Shown here: in pieces, positions 24,962-35,561 of the stretch
Layout: each line of letters opens with the position of its first letter
How positions within the stretch are numbered: position 1 is the stretch's first letter
Assembly (NCBI RefSeq): GCF_000151665.1
Contig: NW_013171828.1
Coordinates: forward strand, 222,817-286,816
From: Blastocystis hominis
Taxonomy: Eukaryota; Sar; Bigyra; Opalinata; Blastocystidae
Direction of reading: 5' to 3'
Length of the DNA stretch: 64,000 nt
Made by a program: the position numbers and the translations under genes
The notes under the pieces: model-generated
What the model saw: the letters and a program-made list of their open reading frames with translations, nothing else
Told to the model about the DNA's origin: nothing
Database searches by the model: none

Positions 24962-25590
24962 ATGGAAGTAATCCCTTCGAAGGAGACTTGTTTCAATTCA
25001 CAAGCAACTGCGGTTTCGAACAAAATGTATTTACCTGTTCGCCTTTTTTACACTCTAGACAGTACGAAGCAGTCGAAATTCCTACAAAACTTGGAGTAGC
25101 TTCGAATGAGGTAAACTCTGCTTATCATGACTTTTATTCATTGCCACAGGACCCAAGAGTAATATTTTATATCCGTTTTTAATTACAGAAAGCTGCGATA
25201 AATCCACGAGATAAGGGATCATCTTTCTCCGTAAATTATGATAGTATTCAGAAGCATATTAGTGATGCTGTTGAGGACACTCGCAAGCAATGTGGGTGGA
25301 AAGCTGATTTCGTATTGCCTTATGTAGAAGATGTGTCCGAACTGTTATATTTCGAAACTAAATTACTAGAAAATGTGAAGTCGTGTAGTTGAGTTGATGA
25401 TTAGGTACGGCAGTTATTGCTTCGCAGTAGCTACACATCGTTTTTATTGGATAAAAAGGATGGTCGCGTTTTGAAACAGCGTTCCCTTTCTATGGAAGAA
25501 CCAAGCCCGGATCTTTTCTCTGAGAATCATCCAGTCAGGGAAGGCGGGCAGTCTTTAAAGATCAGCAGACAAAACTCGATAGGTGATTAA
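24962..25590 (+). CDS. Small protein of unknown function
   Basis: Four or five exons give about 165 residues: MEVIPSKETCF.., QYEAVEIPTKLGVASNE, KAAINPRDKGSSFSVNYDSI, VLPYVEDVSELLYFETKL, then VRQLLLRSSYTSFLL and a Ser-rich tail ending RQNSIGD, TAA 25588-25590. Introns of 30-32 nt fit at about 25027 and 25376. Between SNE and KAAIN an 82-nt gap can be read either as one long intron or as 39- and 30-nt introns around a 9-nt micro-exon (GACCCAAGA). No family recognised. The start is uncertain: an alternative upstream frame (HGSNPFEGDLFQF..) does not splice in frame. Confidence 0.55.
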
Positions 25591-25618
25591 GTTTTATATT
25601 TTTTTGTTTGAGGAAGAA

Positions 25619-26641
25619 ATGTTTCGTTTGTTTTCAAAGGGAGTCTCCACGATGGTGAAAGGGGAGTACTCTCTTCTGAATCGAGCATTTTCCAAGATTG
25701 TCAACTTTAAAGAAACTTACCCTGTTTTATATAGTCACGTCCATCCTGATTCATTGCCTATTGTAAATAAACCGTGTATCGACTCCAAGACTGTAATTAA
25801 GTGGTTTTGCCCCAAAGGACCCGATCATGTATGGGAAAGTGATATTGAGTTGAGAATACGATCCTACAAACGTCGAAAAGATTGTAAGCTTTCGAGTTGT
25901 TCGTCATGTTCAGTTGTTTGCCTGTTTTGCAGCGGGAAACTTGTCTCCGTCACAAATAGTCTAGCTTCGCGTCACCCTGAATATATCAAAGAGTGGATGA
26001 AAGAGAAGAATGGAGATTTGACTCCTGACAAGATAACTTGTTTTTCAACTCGCGATGTCTGGTGGCAATGCCCTAATAACCCCAAACACCAATATTTAAT
26101 GGCGCCTCAAGATCGCAATGGATCTCACACTTCGTGTCCCTTCTGTCGAAACGCTTCGGTCAATTCCACCAACTCGCTCGCTGCGCTCTTTCCCGACATC
26201 GCAGCGCAGTGGAACTACGCGCGCAACGGTCTCCTCACCCCCAGCGACGTTCTGTCGAATTACCGCGGGAAAGTGTGGTGGAAATGCGCGAAAAACCCGG
26301 CGCATGAGTGGAAAAGCAGCGTTTTTTACCGAACCAAACGGCACGGCGAGTGTCCGTTCTGCAAGGAATTGCTGCACGATGAGAAAAGCCTGTCGGAGCT
26401 GTGTCCCGCGGTGGCGAAGGAATGGAATTCGGCGAAGAATGGCGCGCTTTCGCCGGATGAAGTGAGCGGGACGAGCGACAAAATTGTGTGGTGGCGATGT
26501 GAGCACGGAGTGGAGTGGAAGCAGACCGTGGTGCATCGATTGCAGGCGTTTAAGGCGGGTAGGAGCGAGAAGCGAGGTTAAATTGTAGGGAGACATCGAT
26601 GCGAGTTGTGTCGAGAGAAGATGGGCGGGAAGGAGGAATAA
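25619..26641 (+). CDS. Treble-clef zinc-ribbon repeat protein (DUF4379-like)
   Basis: Four repeats of about 60-70 residues with the pattern H/E-P-x..EW, then WWxC....H.W, then CPFC: examples are DVWWQCPNNPKHQY, VWWKCAKNPAHEWKSS, VWWRCEHGVEWKQT, with CLFC, CPFC, CPFC knuckles. This is the treble-clef 'probable zinc-ribbon' family, of unknown molecular function, often predicted to bind nucleic acid. The first 35 residues (MFRLFSKGVSTMVKGEYSLLN..) are basic and hydroxylated and could target the mitochondrion-related organelle. A 30-nt intron at about 26549-26578 restores the final knuckle (RCELCREKM); TAA 26639-26641. It has only one clear intron, fewer than its neighbours. Confidence 0.8.
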
Positions 26642-26938
26642 TGGCGTGTTTTTGTTGGACTGTGAATTGTGAATTGTGAATTATGTTGTGTTGTGTTTGT
26701 TGGATAACAAATTGGACAAGGATGAATCATGGTGGGTCTATCATTGGGATATTGGAAATTATTATATTTAGATGAGTTGTAGAGGCTATTCTGAATTTGT
26801 GGATAAGACCCTATACACGAATAAAGAGACAAAAAGAAATTGGTGGCAAAGAAATGGAGGCAAAAGTTCGAGGCAATTTAAGCGGGCTTTCTCTCTAGAT
26901 TCACGTTTTCTTTCTCATCACAGAGCATTTGGTTGGAA
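26642..26938. other. Intergenic region before the cyclin
   Basis: Short AT-rich gap with TGTTTGTT at 26694-26701, 52 nt after the zinc-ribbon stop. No gene. Confidence 0.5.
26694..26701 (+). terminator. TGTTTGTT polyadenylation motif of the zinc-ribbon gene
   Basis: Exact motif downstream of TAA 26639-26641. Confidence 0.6.
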
Positions 26939-28307
26939 ATGGAGGATCGTGAAATTGTCAACTGTGAAAGCGAATTATTGCCTGCGGGAAAGGTTGTATC
27001 TAGAGTAAGCCTTTCTGTTTGTGGAACTGATGGGGTAGCCAAGGGAAAGAAAATGCGAACATGTAGATGTGATGGATACTCCGCTTTTTGAGTCCAAGAG
27101 GCAGAAGATCCAGAGACCCTCTCCTGTGAAGCCGGATCTGTACCAGAATGACAATGAAATTGAGGAGAGGGAGATAAATGGGTTTCTGGGATTTTTAAAG
27201 CGCACCGAGAAATATGCCCATATCAAATTGGAATTGAAGGATCAGCAGTTTATCACAAAGGGTATGCGAGCGATTCTAGTTGATTGGATGTCTGAATTGT
27301 GCTATAATTACTCCTTGCACCGAGTAACGTTCCATATCGCTGTATCGATTTTGGATCGTTACCTGTCTCAAGTCTATACCACCAAGCGCAGTGAATTTCA
27401 AACACTGGGAGCTGTCTGCGTGCTTCTTTCCACAAAGCTTTGCGTAATATTGTTTGTTTTTATCGTGATTCATAGGAGCCAGTGTCGATTAATCTTGCCA
27501 CACTGATTCAAGCCACTGGCCAGAGCTGTACCAAGCTCGAGTTGCAGCTGTTAGAGCAGAGAGTGGTCGGGACGTTGGAGTGGCATTTGCTCATTGCCAC
27601 TCTGCCTGACTGGGTTCTGTTCTTCCTCCACCGACTCCAAAGCCAGCAGAGTTTGGATGGGTCGAGTGTGCAGAGTGTGCAGAACCATGCGAATTCGGAG
27701 AGTCGAAATGACATAAGAGGTCAAATCATGGGTCAAAACTCCGGTCAAATCATGGGTCAAAATTCTGGTCAAATCATGAGTCAACTCGCAATGCACATGG
27801 GTCAATCGGGTCAATCAGGTCAATCTTCGGTTCCTTTTGATCTCTTCTTTCGCTGTATGGATCTCTGCGATCGGCTTCTTCTCGATTCCGACGTATTCAT
27901 TTCTTTTCTCCTTTTCTCATTCAGTACGCTGCTTTTCTCCCCGCGGAAATCGCTCTCTCCGTGGTCTCTTCCTTCTGCTGCGAAGTCCGTCCGTTGCGTA
28001 GGGATTCCCGCGGGAAATCATGGGTAGAGGGGGCGTTACGCTGCTTGTTGCGGGAGTTTCAGTTGAATCAGGAGTGCACGAAGTGGGTGTTGGATGTGGG
28101 ACTTTCGGCGCCGTCGCATCCGCTGATTCAGCTTCTGGACTCGGAAGAGGGAGAAAAAACGCGGGAGATGATCAAATCGAGGGTATAGAGTTGGAGGGAG
28201 ATGATGAGGTGTAGGAGGATATGAATATGGAGTTTAATTTTAATCAGCCATATAACCAGTTGTCTTTGACACATTATACGACATCACAGAAGGAGAAGGC
28301 GCAATAA
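26939..28307 (+). CDS. A/B-type cyclin
   Basis: Regulatory subunit of a cyclin-dependent kinase (family). MRAILVDWMSELCYNY is the cyclin-box signature (MRAILVDW), followed by LHIAV-type helices, ILDRYLSQ and LLSTKL. The second cyclin fold follows with EQRVVGTLEWHL and TLPDWVLFFLHRL. Between them and the C-terminal helices lies an inserted low-complexity tract of Gly-Gln-Ile-Met-Gly-Gln-Asn-Ser repeats (27718-27790). Introns: 34 nt (about 27006-27039), 32 nt (about 27444-27475), 32 nt (about 27891-27922), 32 nt (about 28182-28213), each restoring frame. The start ATG 26939 gives a short N-terminus without an obvious destruction box. TAA is at 28305-28307. Confidence 0.88.
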
Positions 28308-28354
28308 GGTGTGTGTAGTAGTTAGTTTATGTACTATATTTTTGCTTTTCTTTC

Positions 28355-28362
28355 TGTTTGTT
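28355..28362 (+). terminator. TGTTTGTT polyadenylation motif of the cyclin gene
   Basis: Exact motif 48 nt after the cyclin stop and 34 nt before the next start codon. Confidence 0.6.
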
Positions 28363-28395
28363 ACATCCGAACTTAATCGCTGTGGGAATAAGGAT

Positions 28396-31300
28396 ATGAA
28401 CAGGAATTTTGATCAGGAAGACGATTCTGGAGGATTATGTGGGATTGAAATCTGTATGAAAAATTGATGATTAGTCTCCTTTCGAAAGCGTTCAAACAAT
28501 ATTTCGTCGCGAATCAAGAGCCAGTCGTCAAGTTCCGGAGGGACTTCGTCTTCCTCGTTGTTCGGGAATGTATTCGCATCTCCGAAGGTAAATAGAACAA
28601 AGAAATCAGCGATTGCTGACTTATCAGAAGAAGATGATGTGTGTGAGAGCGATCTAGTTTATTTGTAGGTGGCAGATGATGCAATTATCGAGGAAGATCC
28701 TGTTCCTGGAATGGTCAGCATCTTTGTATCATCGTCCGAAGAAGACCGCCAAATTTTGCAAAATGCATTAAACGTATTGTATTCGGACCGTGGAGTGATT
28801 TTTGCTAGAAAAATCAGCGTGTTGGTGACATTTCTGTGGAACTCCCCAGCTACTGGTCTTCGCGCCATATCTCGACGTTCTCCACGTGGGCTGTAAAGCT
28901 GGGACTGCGTCGTTCCTATTTTGGGATGCAGGTTCGCCTCTCCATTCCACGTGGCCACATCACCAACCTGCGTCGCTGCGTCGCAGCAGCCAGTCGCCTC
29001 ACGTCCTCAGAAGACACTTCCCGGACCCAGACAACGCTCAACACGTCTTCGTTGCTGCTCACCGAGACATCATCCTCATTGAGTCAATCGCGCGTCTCGG
29101 AGCTCTCCGAGCTTTCCTACCTGTCTCTCCGCCAGCTCTGCAAGGACTACCAGATCAAGTCGACCGGCAAGAAACAGGAGCTGATCGACCGCCTTGTGTC
29201 TCTGGAGCAGGCCGTTCGCTCGGGTTTGTCCGTCCGCGAGGAGCGATCCATCGGCTCGCGTAGGGCTTCGAGCCGCGTTTTTTTACCTCTAGGAATCCCT
29301 TCCGCCTCCCTGGAGTCGCCTGGGTCGCCTGGGTCGCCTGGGTCGATTGGGAGGAGGGCGGTGGGGGGCGTGGGGGGCGTGGGGGTCCGGAATGAGTCGA
29401 TGAGCGACGAGGAAACGCTGCTGCATCAGCTGCGACGCGAGGAATTCGAGCGGAACCACGAGGGCGAGGACTACTACCGCGATGCGAATGGAAGGTACAA
29501 TCTCAGCCTCGACGACCAATCCGATTTCAGCGACGCACCCAATCTCAATCCCAACCAATCCACGTGGATGTCCCCCACGCCGTCCAGAATCCAGACGCCT
29601 CACAAGATGGTTGGTGAAACTCCTTACAATGCTCACAAGATGGTCAATGAAACTCCTTACAGTGCTCACAAGATGGTTGGTGAAACTCCCTATAGTGCTC
29701 ACAAGATGGTCAATGAAACTCCTTACAGTGCTCACAAGATGGTCAATGAAACTCCTTATAGTGCTCACAAGATGGTCAATGAAACTCCCTATACACCTCA
29801 CAAGACAACTCACCAATCTTCCTACACGCCTCACAAGACAATCAACGAAGCTCCCTACACGCCTCACAAGAGGGTGGCGTGGTCGTCTCCGGGTCGCAGT
29901 GTTTTGGAATCGCCGCATCGGAGTTTGTTGGACTCGTCTTCGTTCCTCGGCGATCTTCCTCGCTTCGGTTCGCTTCGCTATTGGCTTCGTTGACGTCTAG
30001 CCGAGCTCCAGAAGAAACTGCAGCGTCGTCGAGCCAGCATATTGGAACTGCCCTTGAATCGTCCCTCCCCAATCCAAAACAAAACCCTAACCAATTCCAT
30101 TCAATCCATCCCCCCACCGAATTCCATCCAACCACCCCATTCACTTACCACGGTTTCCACGGTTTCTACTGTTTCTAGAGTTTCTACTCTTACCAAAACC
30201 CCTACTGTTTCCACTGTTTCCACTGTTTCCACTCTTACCAAAATCCCTACAATCCCTACAACCCCTACGGTTTCCACGGTTTCCACGGTTTCCACGGTTT
30301 CCACGTTTCCCTTGCACCCCATTGCGCTTCTGCATCACGTGCTTCCCTTCCTTTCTCCCGCTTCCCTCGCCGCGCTGCGCCGCGCTTCGCCCGTCGTCCA
30401 ACTGGCCGTCGACCGCTGGCAGAACGCGCAGACGCTCGCCTCCCTCCATCTCCTCCGCCCGCCCCCCGCGGTTATCATCCCCCTCCCGCAGTTCCAGCGA
30501 GAATTCACCGCGGGGGAGGTCCTGGGCGAGGGCGGATACAAGGTTGTTTTTCAGGCCGATTTGTGGAATGGCGAAAAACGGGCGCTCGCGGTGATGGATT
30601 TGCAGGCTCTCCGCCAAAACGGTGCCAATAACCGCGGTTTTTCACATAGATCTCGTCGAAGTGGCGCGGCAGGAGCTTCGCGTTTCGCTCCTCTGCTCGC
30701 TCTTCGCGTCTCACTCGCTGTCTCCGCATTTCCCGCGGGTTTATCGCATTTTCCGCGGTTCTTTTCCGCCTCCTTTCAGCCGTCCGCTGGTCGCTTCGAC
30801 CGACTATTTATTCGTGGAAACCGAGGTCGCGACGCGTCGTGACGTGGAGCAGGTGCTTCGAACAGGCGATCTGAGCGACGCCGCGACGCTCAGCGTGTTC
30901 TTTCAGATGGTTTTGTCGCTCTTCGCAGCCAATGAAACCGTTTCATTGCGCCGGACGTTTCATCGTAGATCGGATTGGTTCATTACGACGTCAAACTTTC
31001 CAATTTTCTGCTCCACGAAACGCCCCAGCGCGGCGCCACGTATTCTCTCCCGTGGGGCCGATACTCGACTCCCGCGGTGAACGGGCGGGAATGGCTGGTG
31101 AAGCTGAGCGACTTCGGAACCGCGGAAATTTCGCAAAACGGGGAAATCAGCGTCGGCCAGTTCACAACGCTCGAAAACACGCCGATTTTTTGCCTGCTGG
31201 AGTCGAAGCCGCCGCGCGGCGCGCACTGCGATCGCTGGGGCCTCGGGCTGAGCCTGCTCCACCTCCTCACCGGCCAGGTTCCGTCGTGGTGATCGGGTTT

Positions 31301-31949
31301 TGTCACGTAGATACGAAGAATGGATGGCCGATTGCGCCTGTCCCGCGGCTTTTCGCGCGCTCGCGCGGTCGTTTTGGACCGCTTCCGGGGCGTTTCCGGC
31401 GCTGCGGCAAGTGCTCCGCGAGGACGACGAAGATGTGTTGGCGCGCACGCTGTACCGCCAGTTGGTGCTGTGGTTTCGACCGGATTTGCCGCGGGGATTG
31501 GTGGATTCTGCGGTAGAATCGGAGGAAGGGAATGAGGGAAAGCTGTGGACGCGGATCTGGTCGATTCTGACGCGAAGAACGGTGCGGACCAAGGCGGAGA
31601 AGGCGATTCGGTCGAGCGTAGGGAGTTAAAGGGGTGGGGGTAAATGAAAGTTTGAGAAAGATCAGAAGCGATTTTCGTGGCTGTGGGGCGAGGATCCGAT
31701 GCTGGTGAGGGCGAGGGAGCGGTGTAGGAGGATGAAGGGGATGGAGGAAGTGCTGATGGATCTGGTGAGGTTTGATTGGGAGCGACAGATGAGTTATGAG
31801 GTAGGAGATCGTGATCATGATTGTGATGATGGTAGGATATTTTGAGGAGTGGTGTATTTGACGCATTGAAGAAAGCGGAGTCGCTGGAAGGAAGTCAGTA
31901 CAGGATTGATGTGAATAGAATGAGGCAAGTTATGTGCAACTTTCTGTAG
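28396..31949 (+). CDS. Large multidomain protein: SAP domain, 11-residue repeats, F-box-like motif, protein kinase-like domain
   Basis: Reads as one gene because the exons stay in frame and no polyadenylation motif lies between the parts. Order: Ser-rich N-terminus; a region with ADDAIIEEDPVPGMVSIF; a SAP motif LSYLSLRQLCKDYQIKSTGK (about 29120-29175), a DNA-binding fold; about nine 33-bp tandem repeats encoding HKMVNETPYSA (29590-29875); a Thr-Val-Ser repeat (30150-30310); an F-box-like LHHVLPFLSPASLAALRRAS (about 30330-30395); and a kinase-like domain with GEGGYKVVF, HYDVKLSNFLL, LSDFGTAEI and CDRWGLGLSLL. The usual ATP-site lysine is replaced (RALAVMDL). Introns include 29 nt at about 28823, 33 nt at about 29967, 28 nt at about 30622, 29 nt at about 30940 and 28 nt at about 31280. 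TAG 31947-31949. Splitting into two genes near 30000 cannot be excluded. Confidence 0.65.
29590..29875 (+). repeat. Coding tandem repeat, 33-bp unit
   Basis: About nine copies of a 33-base unit encoding variations of HKMVNETPYSA, with TPY and TPH motifs that could be proline-directed phosphorylation sites. The central units are nearly the same and the outer ones diverged, as expected from unequal exchange. Confidence 0.85.
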
Positions 31950-31975
31950 AATAACAATAAAAAACTTTTGTTTGG

Positions 31976-31983
31976 TGTTTGTT
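31976..31983 (+). terminator. TGTTTGTT polyadenylation motif of the SAP/F-box/kinase-like gene
   Basis: Exact motif 26 nt after TAG 31947-31949 and 33 nt before the next predicted start. It supports ending the large gene here rather than fusing it with the next one. Confidence 0.65.
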
Positions 31984-32016
31984 TGAGTGCAAATCGCTTC
32001 GGTTTTGAAAGAGTGG

Positions 32017-33208
32017 ATGGAGAGCACGTTCAGAAACAAGGAAATACCGGAAGGAAGGGAGGTTTACATACGAAGCTATCTTGATTGCATGTATCAGGAA
32101 ATTCAGGAAAAATACAAGTTGGACGAACCTGTGGAAAGCCAACATACACAGCTTGATACGATATCGCTTCTTGTTGGCTGTTTTTGTCTCCTCTTATCTG
32201 AATAGCATCAAATGCAAGGCAGTTATTTTGAAAATGCTTCTACATTCATAACCGATTTAAAAGTATCCTGTTTTTTCACAGAGTGATGACAAGGCAACTT
32301 TGGTTCGATGTCTAGACTATATCCGAAATCCGATTATCGATGCAAGTTGCAAGGTAGTCTATCAGCCTCGAGTTTCGGTAGGGATTGAGGAAAGCAACTT
32401 GATTAAAGACATTTCCTCCCGAAGAGGAATGCCATAACTCCGCAGAGTATAATCGACGTGTTTTTGTCAAAAAAGCTCTTCTGGAAGAGGAAGATCCGTT
32501 TTGCTTTACCAATTGGGATGCAAAACCACATTTAATGATTGGAGATATTTGTGTTATTGGATCGAAAGTTCTATCCTCCAAAATCCAGGTAATCAACTTG
32601 TGAAGAGTGTTGATAGTACAGCTTTGTGATATGCATTTCCGATACTCTGACAAGCCGGTTTTCTTCTCAGTCATTGACACGCCGATCGATTTGCCTCCGA
32701 TTCGGCAAGCGAAGCAATTGATCAAGAAGTTGGTAGCGTCGCTCAATTCTGCTCAGTGCAATTCACTTGCAGATTTCTGCACTGTAGATTCATCCTTTTT
32801 CGTCATTACTCCCAGGTTCTGGCGAACACTTGCCATGCATTAGCAGACATTCGAAGTTGTTTCGGATATGAAAACAGTGGTGCAAGGAACGCGATCTACG
32901 TGGATCTGAATGCAGAGGAAGCAACGAAAGGCGGCTATGAAGTTCGTTATTATGTGAGAAATGCGAAACTGTTTGTTGAGGTGGTTTGTCTCCAGAAGGG
33001 AGAAAGTCGGGGAGAAATCGTCGTAAAAGACGGCAAAACCTATACAGTGAAGGAGAAAATAAGTGTAGGCGAGAGAGAGTGGAAAGGAGATGAATGGTAG
33101 AAAGAGATTTCTGTGGAGTTTTACGATACGGTGTGTGGACGAATCGAGCGTAACTTGCATAAAGCGCGAATGTTGAAGCAGAAGTGTGAAGTGCTGACGA
33201 CCTTTTAG
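32017..33208 (+). CDS. Protein of unknown function, multi-exon
   Basis: Spliced text is coherent: MESTFRNKEIPEGREVYIRS.., CMYQEIQEKYKLDEP, LLHQMQGSYFENASTF, LVRCLDYIRNPIIDASCK, then FVKKALLEEEDPFCFTNWD and HLMIGDICVIGSKVL. Next come MHFRYSDKPVFFSVIDTPID, LIKKLVASLNSAQCNSLADF, CFGYENSGARNAIYVDLN and a C-terminal helical end KARMLKQKCEVLTTF, TAG 33206-33208. Introns of 31-33 nt fit at about 32176, 32377, 32589 and 32787, and a longer one (36 nt) at about 33067. I do not recognise the family; there are no membrane segments. The start is uncertain: ATG 32017 is the first in frame. Confidence 0.55.
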
Positions 33209-33234
33209 TTGTACTCTTGTTTCTTTTATGTTTG

Positions 33235-35331
33235 ATGGACAACGGAGAAGAGAAGAGTGTTGTTTCTAGAGAGCAGTCCGATGCTGTAAATAATGGAACA
33301 AGCAAGGCACAAAGGTAGATGAGCGATTCTTAATTTTGATTGCAGAAAACGAGTAGCTACCGCAAAGAGTAAACAATCCAAAAATCTAGCGCAATCTACT
33401 GAAGTCTCGAAAGAATGTGCTTCAGAAACAATCCACCTCCGTTCAGAGCATTTCATTAGTTTTGTTTCATGATACCTAGATTTGCGTGCAAAGAGAATCC
33501 GACTTGCAAGCGATTTGCAGTTTCTGTTATATTTAGCACTTGATTCGACCTCCACTGTTTCAAAATCCGCAGAATCATCCAATTCCTCTTCTGCTACCAC
33601 CAAAAAGTACAAGCTAAAGAGATCCAAAACGGATGTGGGTCTGAAGAATCGCGAAGAATACTATACCCTGGTTGTCTTGTGTGTATCGTCTCATATGCAG
33701 TGCAAATTCATAGCTAAAGGCGAGCCTTGCCCGTATGGAGCCGCCTGCAAATACGAGCACGATATTCCCACCTTTTTGAAAAACCGCGGTGAAGACATCG
33801 GCCCCGTATGTCCATTTTGGGTACTTCTCGGTTTCTCCTATTCACCACAGAACGCACATGGGTACTGTCCCATGGGATTGAATTGCCGATGGGCGATGTC
33901 GCACACTTCTGCCTCCTTCGAGCCCATCGAGAAGCCCCAAGCCGAGCAAACGCCGTACGTCGAGCTGAACACGTTTCGCTCGATCCCCCTGCAAATCCGA
34001 AAGAAAACCTACGTATTCCAGTTCGATTCGTGGAAACAAAATGCCAAAAATACCCCCGAAATCGACGCTTCCGGCATCGACATCCGTGAAACTCCCTCTT
34101 CCCGCTCATTCGCAGCCATCGGCCCGATCCTTCCTCCCGACCGCGCGCCCCTCGATTTCCGCGGGAAAATCTACATCGCTCCGCTGACAACCGTGGGGAA
34201 TCTTCCGTTTCGTCGGATCTGCGTGGAGCTGGGTGCGGACATCACGTGCTCGGAGATGGCGATGTGCGGGAATCTGCTTCATTCCTGCGCGTCGGAGTGG
34301 GCGTTACTGCGTCGACACCCGAGCGAGCAGTGCTTCGGCGTGCAAATAACCACGGGGAAGGTGGAGGACGCAGGGTACGTCTGCGAGCTGCTGCGGCGCG
34401 AAGGGACGGTCGACTTCGTGGATCTGAACGCGGGGTGTCCGATCGACGCGGTCGAAAAGGCCGGTGCGGGCGCAGGGCTGCTGACGAAGGTGGGAAGGCT
34501 GAAAAGAATCGTGCGGTGCATGCTGGGGAGCCTGGAAAACGTGCCGCTGATGGTGAAAGTGCGGACCGGCGACCACGAGAACACCAGCCATCGCTTGGTG
34601 CCGCAGCTGCAGAGGATTCGGGGAAACCGGGGAAACCGGGTGAGCGGGGTGATCATTCATGGGCGGACGAAGCAAGGGCGGTATACGAAGAGCGCGGATT
34701 GGGAGTCGAACCGCGGGGAAAGTGAGATATAGGTATATTAAGGCGTGTGCGAAGAGTCAGGATGCGGATTTACCGCGGTTACAGGTGATCGGGAACGGGG
34801 ATGTGTTTGACAACGAAGTGGAAACCCGCGGGGAATTGAAGGGTAGGATTACTGGAATCGCATGGAAGACGGCGTTTTGGACGGGATTATGATCGGGCGC
34901 GGCGCGCTGATCAAACCGTGGATCTGCACCGAAATCAAGGAGCGAAGTCGGCATTTCCGGGGCGTTTCATTGTAGGGCATTGGGATATTTCCGCGGGGGA
35001 GCGTCTGGAGATCGTGAAGCGGTTCTGCGATTATGGGTTGGAGCATTGGGGCAGCGACGCGCAGGGCGTGGATCGCACGCGGCGATTTCTGCTGGAGTGG
35101 CTGTCGTTTCTGTGCAGATATGTACCGATCGGACTGCTGGAGCATCCGCAGACGATGCAGCAGCGACCGGTGGCGTATGTGGGGCGGAGCGAGCTGGAGA
35201 CGCTGCTGGGGAGCAGAAGAGCGGAGGACTGGATCAAGATCTCGGAGATGTTTTTGGGTCCGGTGGCGGAGGGATTTACGTTCATTCCGAAGCATCGGAG
35301 CTCTGCGTGGGTGGAGTCGGAGCCGAAATAA
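33235..35331 (+). CDS. tRNA-dihydrouridine(47) synthase [NAD(P)+], DUS3 type with two CCCH zinc fingers
   Basis: Flavin enzyme that reduces uridine 47 of tRNA (family). A basic N-terminus is followed by [20 protein letters not shown] and, after a 30-nt intron at about 33813-33842, [22 protein letters not shown], the two CCCH fingers typical of DUS3. The TIM-barrel part reads [45 protein letters not shown] (with the catalytic Cys), [38 protein letters not shown] and [20 protein letters not shown]. Introns of 28-31 nt after SADWE (about 34708), after FDNE (about 34819) and after IKE (about 34944) restore the FMN-binding blocks. TAA 35329-35331. The N-terminal exon joins (33320-33700) are less certain. 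Confidence 0.9.
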
Positions 35332-35363
35332 GGTGAATGGAAAGGAAGTGGAAGATGGGTTGT

Positions 35364-35371
35364 TGTTTGTT
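35364..35371 (+). terminator. TGTTTGTT polyadenylation motif of DUS3
   Basis: Exact motif 33 nt after the DUS3 stop; the last feature of the unique gene block before repeat DNA begins. Confidence 0.6.
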
Positions 35372-35561
35372 GTAATATAGTATTATGAAGAAGTTGCTGT
35401 TTTGTGTTTGCAGTAGTGGCAGTAGTTGATAATGTAGTAGGGTAGCTTTTTGGGTATAAAGCCATTTTCTTGATAGATCGATGATCTCTGCATTCAATCC
35501 CTTATGGTATATCCTATCCTATGGATTGGAGTGGTATCGATGGGTTGCTGACTGTGAAAAT

